A DNA stretch of 64,000 bases, taken from Microbacterium natoriense (GTDB lineage: Bacteria; Actinomycetota; Actinomycetes; Actinomycetales; Microbacteriaceae). The notes under the pieces were generated by a model, which saw only the letters and a list, made by a program, of their open reading frames with translations, was not told the DNA's origin and did not search any database. The first letter of the stretch is position 1; each line of letters begins with the position of its first letter. The stretch is from positions 806,001 to 870,000 of the forward strand of contig NZ_JAUSXV010000001.1 in assembly GCF_030816295.1 (NCBI RefSeq). Direction: 5' to 3'. A program made the position numbers and the translations under genes. Positions 16,617 through 24,751 of the stretch are shown here, piece after piece.

Positions 16617-17852
16617 CTACTCCGCCCGGCGCACCCGCAGCACGAGGGCCACCAGGGCGAGGGCGATCACGACGAGTCCGTATCCCACGCACACCGGCCC
16701 CAGCCCGAAGACTCCCACGAGCAGGCCGGCCACAACCGCCGGAACTCCGAACGCCAGGTAGGCCAGCAAGTAGATGACCGCGAACGCATCGGCGCGTTCG
16801 GATGCCGGGATGCGCGGCGCAAGAGAGGCGACGACTCCCGAGAACGCGGTGCCGAAGCCCATGCCGGTGATGCCGGCAGCGACGAGGTAGAACGTCAGTG
16901 ATCCGGTGGCGAGCGCGGCGAGCGACAGGGCCGTGCCGGTGGCGAGCGCCGCGGTTCCGAAGATCGTCATGGTGCGCGCTCGCCGGCCGCGCATGACGAA
17001 CGCGGTGACCGCGCCGACACCGGCGAGCAGTGCGACAGTGAGTCCCTGCCACACGTGGGCGGTGCCGCCGAGTTCGCCGTGCACGATGTTCGCACCGAGG
17101 GAGAGGAACAGTCCACCGGTCGCCCATCCGGCGACGACGGCAGGTGCGCTGCGCCAGAAGTCGGTGCGGATGCTCGCGGGGATGGAGAGCCGGAAGCTCA
17201 GCGACGCCCAGGCGCCGGGCTTGCGAGGCGCGGTCTCGGGAAGGAACAGGAGGATCACCGCGATCGCGACGTAGATCACGGTGAGAGCGGAGAACACGTC
17301 GACGAGCGCGTCGCGCGTGAGATCGAGCATGATGCCCGACACGAGAGCGCCGACAGCCAGACCGATGCCCGGGCTCAGAGAGTTCCACAGGGCCGCGCGC
17401 TGCGGTTGTCCTGTGGGCGCGAAGTCGAGCACGGTCGCGGAGAGCGCCGCGATCAACAGGCCGCTCGCGATGCCCTGTGCGATGCGCGCGAGGAAGAGGA
17501 TGGCGACGGCATCCGCGTGCCAGAACAGCAGCATGCTGACGGCGAGCAGTACGAAACCGGCGATCGCGACGGGGCGCCTGCCGATGTGATCCGACAGCGA
17601 GCCCGCGGTGAGCAGAGTCAGCAGCAACGCGATCGCGTACACGGCGAACACCGCGCTGATCACGACGGCGTCGAATCCGATGTCGTGGGCGAGCACGGGA
17701 TAGAACGGCGATGGCGCGCTCGCGGCCACCATCATCAGGATCTGCGCGACGACCGCCAGCACGAACCCGAAGCGGGTACGCGACGCGGAGGGGACGGATG
17801 CGGGAGCGGATGCCGTGCGCGGTGGCACGACGATCGAATCAGTGGCGGGCAT
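16617..17852 (-). CDS. MFS transporter (drug-efflux-like)
   Basis: The 411-residue protein has 12 hydrophobic segments and the MFS loop 2-3 signature GSLSDHIGRRPVAIAGF. RIAQGIASGL and the mid-loop FLPETAP fit drug/metabolite exporters. It is divergent from the small ArsR-type regulator at 17949, and both start regions share TTCGA-type inverted repeats, so export of the regulator's inducer is likely. The substrate is unknown. Confidence 0.92.
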   Translation of the reverse strand: MPATDSIVVPPRTASAPASVPSASRTRFGFVLAVVAQILMMVAASAPSPFYPVLAHDIGFDAVVISAVFAVYAIALLLTLLTAGSLSDHIGRRPVAIAGFVLLAVSMLLFWHADAVAILFLARIAQGIASGLLIAALSATVLDFAPTGQPQRAALWNSLSPGIGLAVGALVSGIMLDLTRDALVDVFSALTVIYVAIAVILLFLPETAPRKPGAWASLSFRLSIPASIRTDFWRSAPAVVAGWATGGLFLSLGANIVHGELGGTAHVWQGLTVALLAGVGAVTAFVMRGRRARTMTIFGTAALATGTALSLAALATGSLTFYLVAAGITGMGFGTAFSGVVASLAPRIPASERADAFAVIYLLAYLAFGVPAVVAGLLVGVFGLGPVCVGYGLVVIALALVALVLRVRRAE

Positions 17853-17882
17853 GGCAGCTCCTTGAAGGTCCGCGAGTCTTCG

Positions 17883-17950
17883 GTTCGAGAATCATCGAAC
17901 TATCGGAGCGTACTCGCCAATCTGTAATTGTTCAAGTATTCTCGAACTAT
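17883..17950. promoter_or_regulatory. Operators between the MFS gene and its ArsR-type regulator
   Basis: GTTCGAGAAT at 17883-17892 is matched by ATTCTCGAAC at 17938-17947, and TCGAACTAT is repeated directly at 17896-17904 and 17942-17950. TTCGA-N6-TCGAA forms a local site at 17884-17899. The right copy overlaps the regulator's start codon. Confidence 0.6.
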
Positions 17951-18254
17951 GCCCGGAGATCTGCCGCATCCCGAGCGCGCCGAGATCCAGCTGACCGACG
18001 TGCTCTTCGCTCTCAGCGACCCCGAACGTCTCGCCATCGCCCGGCAGCTCGCCGACGGCCCGCTCGACATGGCGGAATGCCACGCGACCGACCCGAATCT
18101 GCCGAAGTCGACCAAGTCGCACTTCATGAAGGTGCTCCGCGAAGCGGGCGTCATCCGCAACGAGCCCAACGGACGCCGTCGCACATTGACGCTCCGCCGC
18201 GACGAGCTCGACGAGCTCTTCCCCGGGCTGCTCGACTCCGTGCTGCGGGGCTGA
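17949..18254 (+). CDS. ArsR-type helix-turn-helix regulator
   Basis: ATG 17949 gives 101 residues with a winged-helix fold: QLTDVLFALSDPERLAIARQLADGPLDMAEC, then STKSHFMKVLREAGVIRNEPNGRRRTLTLRRDEL. The metal-binding CxC motif of classical ArsR is missing, so an organic ligand is more likely. It faces away from the MFS transporter and the spacer carries inverted and direct repeats, one overlapping its own start. The likely role is autorepression and control of the exporter. Confidence 0.88.
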   Translation: MPGDLPHPERAEIQLTDVLFALSDPERLAIARQLADGPLDMAECHATDPNLPKSTKSHFMKVLREAGVIRNEPNGRRRTLTLRRDELDELFPGLLDSVLRG

Positions 18255-18321
18255 TCGGGCGCAGCATCCGCTCGCCAGCCCTTTCTGCCTTGCACTGGGG
18301 AAGGCATCCTGCGCTTCAGAA

Positions 18322-18348
18322 GGAAGGATGTCCGAGAACGATCCTTCC
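18322..18348 (+). terminator. Hairpin after the ArsR-type regulator
   Basis: GGAAGGAT at 18322-18329 pairs with ATCCTTCC at 18341-18348 (11-base loop), 68 bases after the regulator's stop. Confidence 0.45.
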
Positions 18349-18432
18349 GAAGCGCGAAAGACCTTCCGTGGGGCAGGGGTGAGAGCGCGAGGGGCAGCGG
18401 GAGCGGGCGGGCCAGGGCGACCGGGCGTGCGG

Positions 18433-18714
18433 CTAGGACGCGAGCTGCGCGCGACTCCCTTGGGCGGGTTGCGGGCTGACCTCGGCCCAGACGGCGTCGA
18501 GCGAGAGGCCGAGGACGTGCGTGATGGCGGCGATCGTCGAGAACGCGGGCGTCGCCACGCGGCCCGACTCGATCTTGCGCAGAGTCTCGGGCGAGACGCC
18601 GGCGTCGAGGGCGACGCTCAGCATCGAACGCTCACCGCGCGCTCGCCGCAGCAGGGCGCCGAGTCGTTCTCCGCGTTCGACCTCGGCGGGAGTGAGCGGC
18701 ATCCGGACCATCAT
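18433..18714 (-). CDS. XRE family helix-turn-helix regulator
   Basis: The 93-residue protein contains a Cro/C1-type HTH: LGALLRRARGERSMLSVALDAGVSPETLRKIESGRVATPAFSTIAAI (read in segments, residues about 18-65). It is divergent from a methionine aminopeptidase gene, and the 58-base spacer has a tandem TACCGGGATAGT repeat. It probably regulates that gene and itself. The effector is unknown. It could be a minimal DNA-binding protein with no separate sensing domain. Confidence 0.88.
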   Translation of the reverse strand: MMVRMPLTPAEVERGERLGALLRRARGERSMLSVALDAGVSPETLRKIESGRVATPAFSTIAAITHVLGLSLDAVWAEVSPQPAQGSRAQLAS

Positions 18715-18728
18715 GATGACGATTCTAG

Positions 18729-18754
18729 TACCGGGATAGTATTACCGGGATAGT
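18729..18754. promoter_or_regulatory. Direct repeat operator upstream of map-like gene
   Basis: TACCGGGATAGT occurs at 18729-18740 and 18743-18754 (14-base period) between the XRE gene and the aminopeptidase gene. It is the probable XRE binding site. Confidence 0.6.
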
Positions 18755-18772
18755 TATTGGAAGGCGTGAACC

Positions 18773-19549
18773 GTGATCGAAATACTGACCCCCGAAGAAC
18801 TGGACCGAGCGCGCGACACCGGCGCTCTCGTCGGCGGCATTCTGCAGTCCCTGAAGGAGCGCGCGACGGTCGGGGTGAACCTGCTCGATCTCGACGCGTG
18901 GACGAAGGAGATGATCGAGGATGCCGGAGCCGAGTCCTGCTACGTCGACTATGCGCCGTCCTTCGGACGCGGCCCCTTCGGTCACTACGTCTGCACGGCC
19001 GTCAACGATGCCGTGCTCCACGGGATGCCGCACGACTACGCACTGGCCGACGGCGATCTGCTCACGCTCGACCTCGCCGTCACGCTCCGCGGCATCGCGG
19101 CCGACGCGGCGATCAGCTTCGTCGTTGGCCAGACGGCGTCGCCCGACGACCTCGCGATGATCGAGACAACCGAGCGTGCGCTGGCGGCCGGCATCGCGGC
19201 GGCGCGACCGGGCGCCCGCGTCGGCGATCTCTCGCGCGCGATCGGCACCGTGCTGCGCGCGGCCGGCTATCCCATCAACCGCGAGTTCGGAGGCCATGGT
19301 ATCGGCTCGACCATGCATCAGGACCCCCATGTGGCCAACGACGGGCGACCGGGGCGTGGCTACATCCTGCGTCCGGGGCTGCTGCTCGCGCTCGAGCCGT
19401 GGGTCATGTCCGACACCGATCAGCTGGTGACGGACGACGACGGTTGGACTCTCCGCAGTGCGACCGGATGCCGCACCGCCCATACCGAGCACACGATCGC
19501 GATCACCGAGACCGGCGCGGAGATCTTGACCCTGCCGCCGATCGCCTGA
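18773..19549 (+). CDS. map: Type I methionine aminopeptidase (accessory copy)
   Basis: GTG 18773 follows GGAAGG and gives 258 residues. The pita-bread metal ligands are all present: Asp in LTLDLAV, Asp in IAADAAISF, His in GGHGIGSTMH, Glu in LALEPWV and Glu in HTEHTIAIT. CTAVNDAVLHGMP is the conserved substrate-side segment. The enzyme removes N-terminal Met from nascent proteins. Pairing with a dedicated XRE repressor suggests a conditionally expressed second copy rather than the housekeeping one; this is inference. Confidence 0.93.
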   Translation: MIEILTPEELDRARDTGALVGGILQSLKERATVGVNLLDLDAWTKEMIEDAGAESCYVDYAPSFGRGPFGHYVCTAVNDAVLHGMPHDYALADGDLLTLDLAVTLRGIAADAAISFVVGQTASPDDLAMIETTERALAAGIAAARPGARVGDLSRAIGTVLRAAGYPINREFGGHGIGSTMHQDPHVANDGRPGRGYILRPGLLLALEPWVMSDTDQLVTDDDGWTLRSATGCRTAHTEHTIAITETGAEILTLPPIA

Positions 19550-19613
19550 CACCGCTGTCCTGCGGCGACAGTCCGCGCTCGCATCCGGTCCGAGCGTCCG
19601 GCCAGTGCGTTGC

Positions 19614-20144
19614 TCAAGAAGGCGGGGCGGACCACATGCGGGACAACCCGCGCGCGCGCATGGCCTCAGCGGCGACGTACGCGTCGTCCACGAAGCGCCG
19701 TGTGAGGCGGGTGTAGTGCTCGACCTCCCGCTTGCTCCACCCGTCGAGTACCAGAGCGATCATGTCGTCTCCGAGATCGAACACATGCTGCGCTGCTTCG
19801 AGCCCCGCGGCAGTGAGGCCCACGAGAGTCGCTCGCGCATCCGTCGGATCCGGCGTGCGCTCCAACCAACCGTTCGCTTCGAGGCGGTGCAGCATCTTGC
19901 TGACGTTGGATGCGCCCGTCTTCAGGCTCTCTGCGATCTGCGACGGCCGCAGCGGACCCGAGAACCCGAGCAGTCGGAGCAGTTGATGAGACGACTGATC
20001 CAGCGGCTCGCCTGACCGCGTCAGCACCTCGGATTGGAAGCGCGGGGATTCCCACAGGTAGATGAGCCGGCTCAGGTCGGTCAGGAGGTCGGATCTGTAG
20101 CTGGTCGAGCCATCTGGATCCCGACCATCCTCAGCAGTTGCCAT
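19614..20144 (-). CDS. MarR family transcriptional regulator
   Basis: The 176-residue protein has a MarR winged helix (QLLRLLGFSGPLRPSQIAESLKTGASNVSKMLHRLEANGWLER, residues about 55-97, with wing DPTDARATLVGLTAAG). It is divergent from a SnoaL-like gene remnant and an SDR gene. Two nearly identical CTGTCGT...ACGACAG palindromes lie in the spacer, 22 bases apart, and are the probable operators. The ligand is unknown. Confidence 0.9.
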   Translation of the reverse strand: MATAEDGRDPDGSTSYRSDLLTDLSRLIYLWESPRFQSEVLTRSGEPLDQSSHQLLRLLGFSGPLRPSQIAESLKTGASNVSKMLHRLEANGWLERTPDPTDARATLVGLTAAGLEAAQHVFDLGDDMIALVLDGWSKREVEHYTRLTRRFVDDAYVAAEAMRARGLSRMWSAPPS

Positions 20145-20186
20145 ACGGCGACCCTACCGCGGGAACATTCTCAACCCGGGAATAAG

Positions 20187-20224
20187 CTGTCGTATACGAC
20201 AGTTATTGCTGTCGTAGACGACAG
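20187..20224. promoter_or_regulatory. Twin MarR operators
   Basis: CTGTCGTATACGACAG at 20187-20202 is a perfect palindrome. CTGTCGTAGACGACAG at 20209-20224 repeats it with one central change. The centres are 22 bases (two helical turns) apart. Confidence 0.75.
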
Positions 20225-20292
20225 TAATACTACTGACGTCGCCGCATGGATCCACCGTGGATTCATGCGCCATTCGATGGGAGAGAACGCAC

Positions 20293-20636
20293 ATGAACAC
20301 CATTCCCGACGGCCCGGTCGCCGAGTTCATCGACGCCACGAACCGACACGACGCCGACGCGCTGCTCGCCGTATTCGCACCGACCGCGACAGTGCGAGAC
20401 GACGGCTCCGACTACACGGGGTCGGCCGAGATCCGGCGGTGGATTCAGGAGCACCAGATCGCACCGAAGATCACCCTCGATCCGACGTCCTACGACGAAG
20501 CAGATGAGAAGACGGCACCGCTGAGCTCACGGCGTCTGCGGACGGCGACTTCCCCGGCGGGCCGCTGCCGTTCACCTTCGATTTCACCCTCGAGAGCGGC
20601 CGGGTCATCGCACTCGGCATCCGCCTCGCGCACTGA
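20293..20636 (+). pseudogene. Frameshifted SnoaL-like (nuclear transport factor 2 fold) protein
   Basis: The reading frame from ATG 20293 encodes a typical SnoaL-like N-terminus (AEFIDATNRHDADALLAVFAPTATVRDDGSDYTG, residues about 9-42, then IRRWIQEH). After about codon 75 the family-like sequence moves to another frame ([18 protein letters not shown], then [12 protein letters not shown] and TGA at 20634). A one-base deletion or two-base insertion near 20505-20525 explains this. Either the gene is broken or the assembly has an error there. It would be the first gene under the twin MarR operators, followed by an SDR gene. Confidence 0.7.
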
Positions 20637-20725
20637 CATCAACTGGAGCGGCTCTTCCGCCGCGCACCGCGGTCGCTGATCTCGCGGCCGCACGATGGGA
20701 CCGCCAGGGCCCGCGAAAGGACACC

Positions 20726-21496
20726 ATGATCGACTCCACAACCCTCAACGGCAAGCGTGCACTCGTCTCCGGAGGAACGAAAGGCACCGGGCGAGCAGTC
20801 GCGCAGGCGCTCGTCACGGCCGGCGCCCACGTCACCGTCTTCGGGCGCTCCAGGCCCGATCCCTCCCACCCCGCGCATGACGCGCAGATGGCCGACGTCA
20901 CCGACGCCGCGGAGCTCGGCGCTTTGGCTCAGCGCGTCGGCGAGGTCGACATCCTCGTTCACGTGGCCGGAGGATCCGACGAGCCCGGTGGCGGCTTCCG
21001 TGCCCTCGGCGACGAACACTGGGATCATGCGCTCCGACTCAACCTCCTCGGAGCGGTTCGTCTCGATCGGGAGATCATCCCCGGCATGATCTCCCGCGGT
21101 GGCGGCGCGGTGGTCCATGTGTCCTCGATCCAGGCGCAGATGCCCCTGTTCGACGGAACGCTGGCGTATGCCGCGGCGAAAGCAGCTCTCAGCACATACA
21201 GCAAGGCACTCGCGAACGAGTGCGCGCCGCTCGGCGTGCGCGTCAACACCGTCTCGCCGGGATTCATCCGCACGCCCTCGGCCGAAGCGCTCATCAGCCG
21301 CCTCGCGACAGCCCGCGGCACCGACCGCGACGCCGCGCGGCAGTCGCTGATGGATTCGCTCGGGGGCATCCCGCTCGGTCGCCCTGTCGAATCCGAAGAA
21401 GTCGCGAATGCCGTCGCCTTCCTCGTCTCCGCCGCGGCCTCCGGCATCGTCGGTGTCGATGTCAATGTCGACGGAGGAACCGTTCCGACCCGATGA
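20726..21496 (+). CDS. SDR family oxidoreductase
   Basis: The 256-residue protein is a short-chain dehydrogenase. [15 protein letters not shown] is the cofactor motif, VHVAGG stands for NNAG, VHVSSIQ holds the catalytic Ser, and YAAAKAAL the Tyr/Lys pair. PGFIRTPS and the C-terminal VNVDGG segment are also typical. It starts after GAAAGGA and lies 89 bases downstream of the SnoaL-like remnant, probably in the same MarR-controlled unit. The substrate is unknown. Confidence 0.9.
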   Translation: MIDSTTLNGKRALVSGGTKGTGRAVAQALVTAGAHVTVFGRSRPDPSHPAHDAQMADVTDAAELGALAQRVGEVDILVHVAGGSDEPGGGFRALGDEHWDHALRLNLLGAVRLDREIIPGMISRGGGAVVHVSSIQAQMPLFDGTLAYAAAKAALSTYSKALANECAPLGVRVNTVSPGFIRTPSAEALISRLATARGTDRDAARQSLMDSLGGIPLGRPVESEEVANAVAFLVSAAASGIVGVDVNVDGGTVPTR

Positions 21497-21574
21497 CGGA
21501 TGCCGTCGGGTTGACGCACCGGGCGGCGCCGGCGCCGCTGGCCGATGGGCGCGGGCGAGCCTTAGAGTGGCGCC

Positions 21575-22057
21575 ATGCCCATCGAGCCTCCGGAGTGGAT
21601 CGAGGTCGAGCTGACCAGTCACCGCAGCGCGGTCGGTCAGCGCTGGGTCGCGGTGGTGCTGGCGCTCGCCGGCGTCGTCGGCCTGGTGCTCAGCTTCTTC
21701 ATGGAGCCCGAGTGGTGGGCGGTCATCTCCCTGGGCCTCGTGAGCCTGTTCATCGTGGTCATCGGCATCAGCCTCTGGTTCAACGCCGGGGCGAACGCGG
21801 CGGCGACGGTCGCGCTGCGTGAGTCGGGCACGCAGGCCGCTCTCCGGGTGCTGTCGGCGGAATTGGTCGCCGATGACGGCGTCATCTATCGCCTGCTGCT
21901 CCGTGTGCCCGTGGACGAACTCGTGGTCGTTCAGCACCAGTGCAGTCAGGGCCAATGCATCGACGCTGCCGGTGGGGCTCCGGGCACCGAGGTGCCCGCG
22001 CTCCTCGACAGGGCCACGAAGTCGTGGGGTGTCATCCACGGCCGCCTCGGCGGCTGA
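21575..22057 (+). CDS. Small membrane protein of unknown function
   Basis: The 160-residue protein has two adjacent hydrophobic helices (about 25-44 and 50-67) and a soluble C-terminal part with two cysteines (HQCSQGQC). No family is recognised. It stands upstream of the PadR gene on the same strand but with its own spacing. Confidence 0.7.
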   Translation: MPIEPPEWIEVELTSHRSAVGQRWVAVVLALAGVVGLVLSFFMEPEWWAVISLGLVSLFIVVIGISLWFNAGANAAATVALRESGTQAALRVLSAELVADDGVIYRLLLRVPVDELVVVQHQCSQGQCIDAAGGAPGTEVPALLDRATKSWGVIHGRLGG

Positions 22058-22088
22058 GATTCCCATCCCACTCACAGTCTCAACGACA

Positions 22089-22115
22089 TATCGTTAGCTA
22101 TCGCTACCTATATCG
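22089..22115 (+). promoter_or_regulatory. Possible PadR operator
   Basis: TATCG is repeated at 22089, 22099 and 22111, with a TAGC-TATC-GCTA inverted repeat at 22095-22106, directly before the PadR ribosome binding site. Assignment is tentative. Confidence 0.35.
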
Positions 22116-22125
22116 GGAGGTCATC

Positions 22126-22680
22126 ATGAACAACGCATTCCCCTCAGGTCCGTTCGGTGGAGCGAATCCGGCATCCGCTCTCTTCGACGCCATGGAGCAG
22201 CTCCGCAAGTCCTTCGATCCGCGTCCCAGCGGCGGTTCGCGCATGGCGCGCGGCGACGTCCGCACCGCCGTCCTGTCGCTCCTCGCCGAGAAGCCCATGC
22301 ACGGCTACCAGATCATCACCGAGATCGCCGAGCGCAGCGGCGGCAGCTGGAAGCCGAGTGCCGGTTCGGTCTACCCGACCCTGCAGCTCCTCGCCGACGA
22401 GGGCCTCATCACCGCCGAAGAGCAGAACGGCCGCAAGACCTACTCGCTGACGGATGCCGGAGCAGCGGTCGCCGCCGAGGCGACCGAGACCCCGGCGCCG
22501 TGGGAGGCCTCCGGTCCGCGCGATCACACGCGCTTCAGCGCACTGCCGAAGGCAGGCGTCGACCTCGCTGCCGCCGCAGCCCAGGTCGGCCGCACCGGTT
22601 CGCCCGAGCAGGTGCAGCAGGCCATCGACGTGCTCGATGAGGCTCGCCGTAGGCTGTACTCGATCCTCGCCCAGGACTGA
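22126..22680 (+). CDS. PadR family transcriptional regulator
   Basis: ATG 22126 is placed by GGGAGG at 22115-22120 and gives 184 residues. RGDVRTAVLSLLAEKPMHGYQIITEIAERSGGSWKPSAGSVYPTLQLLADEGLI (read in segments) is a textbook PadR winged helix, preceded by a Gly/Pro-rich lead and followed by a helical dimerisation tail. It may regulate the downstream AarF/UbiB kinase gene and itself. Confidence 0.93.
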   Translation: MNNAFPSGPFGGANPASALFDAMEQLRKSFDPRPSGGSRMARGDVRTAVLSLLAEKPMHGYQIITEIAERSGGSWKPSAGSVYPTLQLLADEGLITAEEQNGRKTYSLTDAGAAVAAEATETPAPWEASGPRDHTRFSALPKAGVDLAAAAAQVGRTGSPEQVQQAIDVLDEARRRLYSILAQD

Positions 22681-22716
22681 TCGGATGCCGGCGCGACAGC
22701 CGGCGGGAGGAACGAG

Positions 22717-24681
22717 ATGACGGATGCCGAGCCCGGTCGCGCGCCCCGTTCGTTGAGCGAGGGAGCGCCAGCGCCCGAGACGAGACCCGTTCCGTCCCGC
22801 TCGTTGAGCGAGGAGCGCAGCGACGAGATGAAACGCGAGTCTCCTGCGTCGAGTTCGGCTGACGGCGTTTCGTCTCGCTTCGCTCGCTCAACGACCGGGG
22901 ATGGCGACGACGTTTCGTCTCCCTCCGTTCGCTCAACGACCGGGGGCGCTGACGGCGTTTCGTCCCGCTCAACAACCGATGCGGCGCGCGGTCCGGCCGA
23001 CCAGGCGCGATACCGGCGCATCCTCGGCTTCGCGTCTCGCCAGTTGATCCAGCTGTGGTGGTTCGAGCTGTTCCTGCCCCGCATCGGCTTCGGCCGGATC
23101 TCCGACCGCACGCGCACGCACCGCCTGCAGATGCTGGCTCGACGGTTCCATGCGCTCGCGGTCGAGCTCGGCGGACTCATGATCAAGGTCGGGCAGTTCC
23201 TCTCGTCGCGCCTCGACGTGCTGCCGCCCGAGATCACCGATGAGCTCGCGGGTCTTCAGGACGAGGTGCCTGCCGTTCCTTTCGCGCAGATCAGGGAGAT
23301 CGCCGAAGCCGAGCTCGGCGCCCCGCTGCAGCAGATCTACGCGTGGTTCGACGAGGTGCCCGTGGCCGCGGCATCCCTCGGCCAGGCGCATCGCGCCCGG
23401 CTCTCGGCCGCCGATGCCCTCGACACCGGGCTCGGCGAGGTCGTCGTCAAGGTGCAGCGCCCCGGCATCGACCGGGTGGTGGCGACCGATCTCGCCGCGC
23501 TCCGCCGCGTCGGCCGCTGGTTGAGCCGCGTGCACGCGGTGTCGAGCCGCGTCGACGCCCCCGCGCTGGTCGAGGAGTTCGCGCACACCAGCCTCGAAGA
23601 GATCGACTACCTGCACGAGGCCGCGAGCGCCGAGCGGTTCGCCGCCGACTTCGCCGACGACGACAGCATCCGCACCCCCGCCGTCGTGTGGGCGCGCAGC
23701 ACGCGCCGTGTGCTCACCCTGGAAGACGTCACCGCGATCAAGATCAACGACACCGACGCGCTGCGAGCTGCGGGCATCGACCCGGGACGCGTGGCCGACG
23801 CCTTCGCCCGCGCGATGTTCGACCAGGTGTTCGCCCACGGTTTCGTGCACGCCGATCCGCACCCGGGGAACGTGTTCGTCGAGCCGGTCGTCCTTTCGGC
23901 TCGGTCGGCTTCGCCGTCCTCGCTCAACGACCGAGAGTTCCGCCTCACCTTCATCGACTTCGGGATGATGGCCGAGGTGCCGGCATCCCTCCGCGGCGGC
24001 CTGCGCAGCCTCGTGATCGCCATCGCGACGCGCGACGGCCGAGCCATGATCGAGGCCGCCCGCACGATCGGCGTCCTCATGCCGACCACCGACACCGCCG
24101 ACCTCGAACGAGCGCTCACGGCGCTGTTCGATCGATTCGGCGGCATGGGCTTCGGGCAGTTGAAAGACGTCGACCCGCGTGAGTTCCAAGACTTCGGCGA
24201 CCAGTTCGGACACGTGATGCGCTCGCTGCCGTTCCAGCTGCCCGAGCGTCTGCTGCTGCTCATCCGCGCCGTCTCGCTGACGTCGGGCATGTGCAGCGCG
24301 CTCGACCCCGACTTCAACGTGTGGGACGCCGTCGAACCCTACGCCACCCAACTGCTCGGCGAGGAGAGCGCGGGGCTGGTGCAGGACATGGCCAAGCAGG
24401 CGGCCGCCAGCGCCGGCATCCTGTGGCGGATGCCGCAGCGCCTCGATTCGCTCCTCACCCGCGTCGACGCGGGTGAGGTCAGCTTCGACACCTCGCGGCT
24501 CGAGCACCGCCTCGACAGACTCGAGCACGTCGCGCGGCGCATCGCCTCCGGTGTGCTGTTCGCAGCGCTGCTCGTCGGCGGCGCGATCCTGCTGGCACCC
24601 GCGCCGCCCCTCGGCATCGTGCTGATGGGCGTCTCGGTGCTGCCGCTGCTGCACGCCGTGTTCGCGCGACCGCCGCGCTGA
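22717..24681 (+). CDS. AarF/UbiB (ABC1) atypical kinase with in-frame repeat insertions
   Basis: ATG 22717 follows GGGAGGA, so the repeat-rich first 90 codons belong to the gene. The kinase-like domain shows KxGQ (MIKVGQFLSSR), the ATP-site Lys in VVVKVQRPG, EEIDYLHEA, HADPHPGN and DFG, and two C-terminal membrane helices end the 654-residue protein. UbiB-type proteins are linked to quinone and lipid homeostasis. Residues about 10-95 are encoded by several direct and inverted copies of repeat family A, and a further copy (LSARSASPSSLNDREF) sits between HADPHPGN and DFG, inside the catalytic core. The insertions keep the frame open. Confidence 0.9.
   Translation: MTDAEPGRAPRSLSEGAPAPETRPVPSRSLSEERSDEMKRESPASSSADGVSSRFARSTTGDGDDVSSPSVRSTTGGADGVSSRSTTDAARGPADQARYRRILGFASRQLIQLWWFELFLPRIGFGRISDRTRTHRLQMLARRFHALAVELGGLMIKVGQFLSSRLDVLPPEITDELAGLQDEVPAVPFAQIREIAEAELGAPLQQIYAWFDEVPVAAASLGQAHRARLSAADALDTGLGEVVVKVQRPGIDRVVATDLAALRRVGRWLSRVHAVSSRVDAPALVEEFAHTSLEEIDYLHEAASAERFAADFADDDSIRTPAVVWARSTRRVLTLEDVTAIKINDTDALRAAGIDPGRVADAFARAMFDQVFAHGFVHADPHPGNVFVEPVVLSARSASPSSLNDREFRLTFIDFGMMAEVPASLRGGLRSLVIAIATRDGRAMIEAARTIGVLMPTTDTADLERALTALFDRFGGMGFGQLKDVDPREFQDFGDQFGHVMRSLPFQLPERLLLLIRAVSLTSGMCSALDPDFNVWDAVEPYATQLLGEESAGLVQDMAKQAAASAGILWRMPQRLDSLLTRVDAGEVSFDTSRLEHRLDRLEHVARRIASGVLFAALLVGGAILLAPAPPLGIVLMGVSVLPLLHAVFARPPR
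22749..22978. repeat. Cluster of repeat family A copies inside a coding region
   Basis: Two inverted copies (about 22749-22785 and 22800-22836) and three direct copies (22867-22898, 22912-22943, 22957-22978, the last shortened) of the GTTTCGTCTCGC...CAACGACCGG element. All are translated in frame near the N-terminus of the UbiB-like protein. Confidence 0.85.
23888..23935. repeat. Repeat family A copy inside the UbiB kinase core
   Basis: A diverged copy (ends CTCGCTCAACGACCGA) adds about 16 residues between the HADPHPGN loop and the DFG motif. Confidence 0.7.
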
Positions 24682-24751
24682 TCGCACCGCGCGGGTGGGG
24701 GACAGCATCCGTCCATCCGGCGTTCATCTGCGACCACTACCTGTGGGACAC

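Noticed and set aside
22969..24708. 579-codon minus-strand frame opposite the UbiB-like gene
   Set aside because: Composition is a shadow of high-GC coding on the other strand; the plus strand has all kinase motifs.
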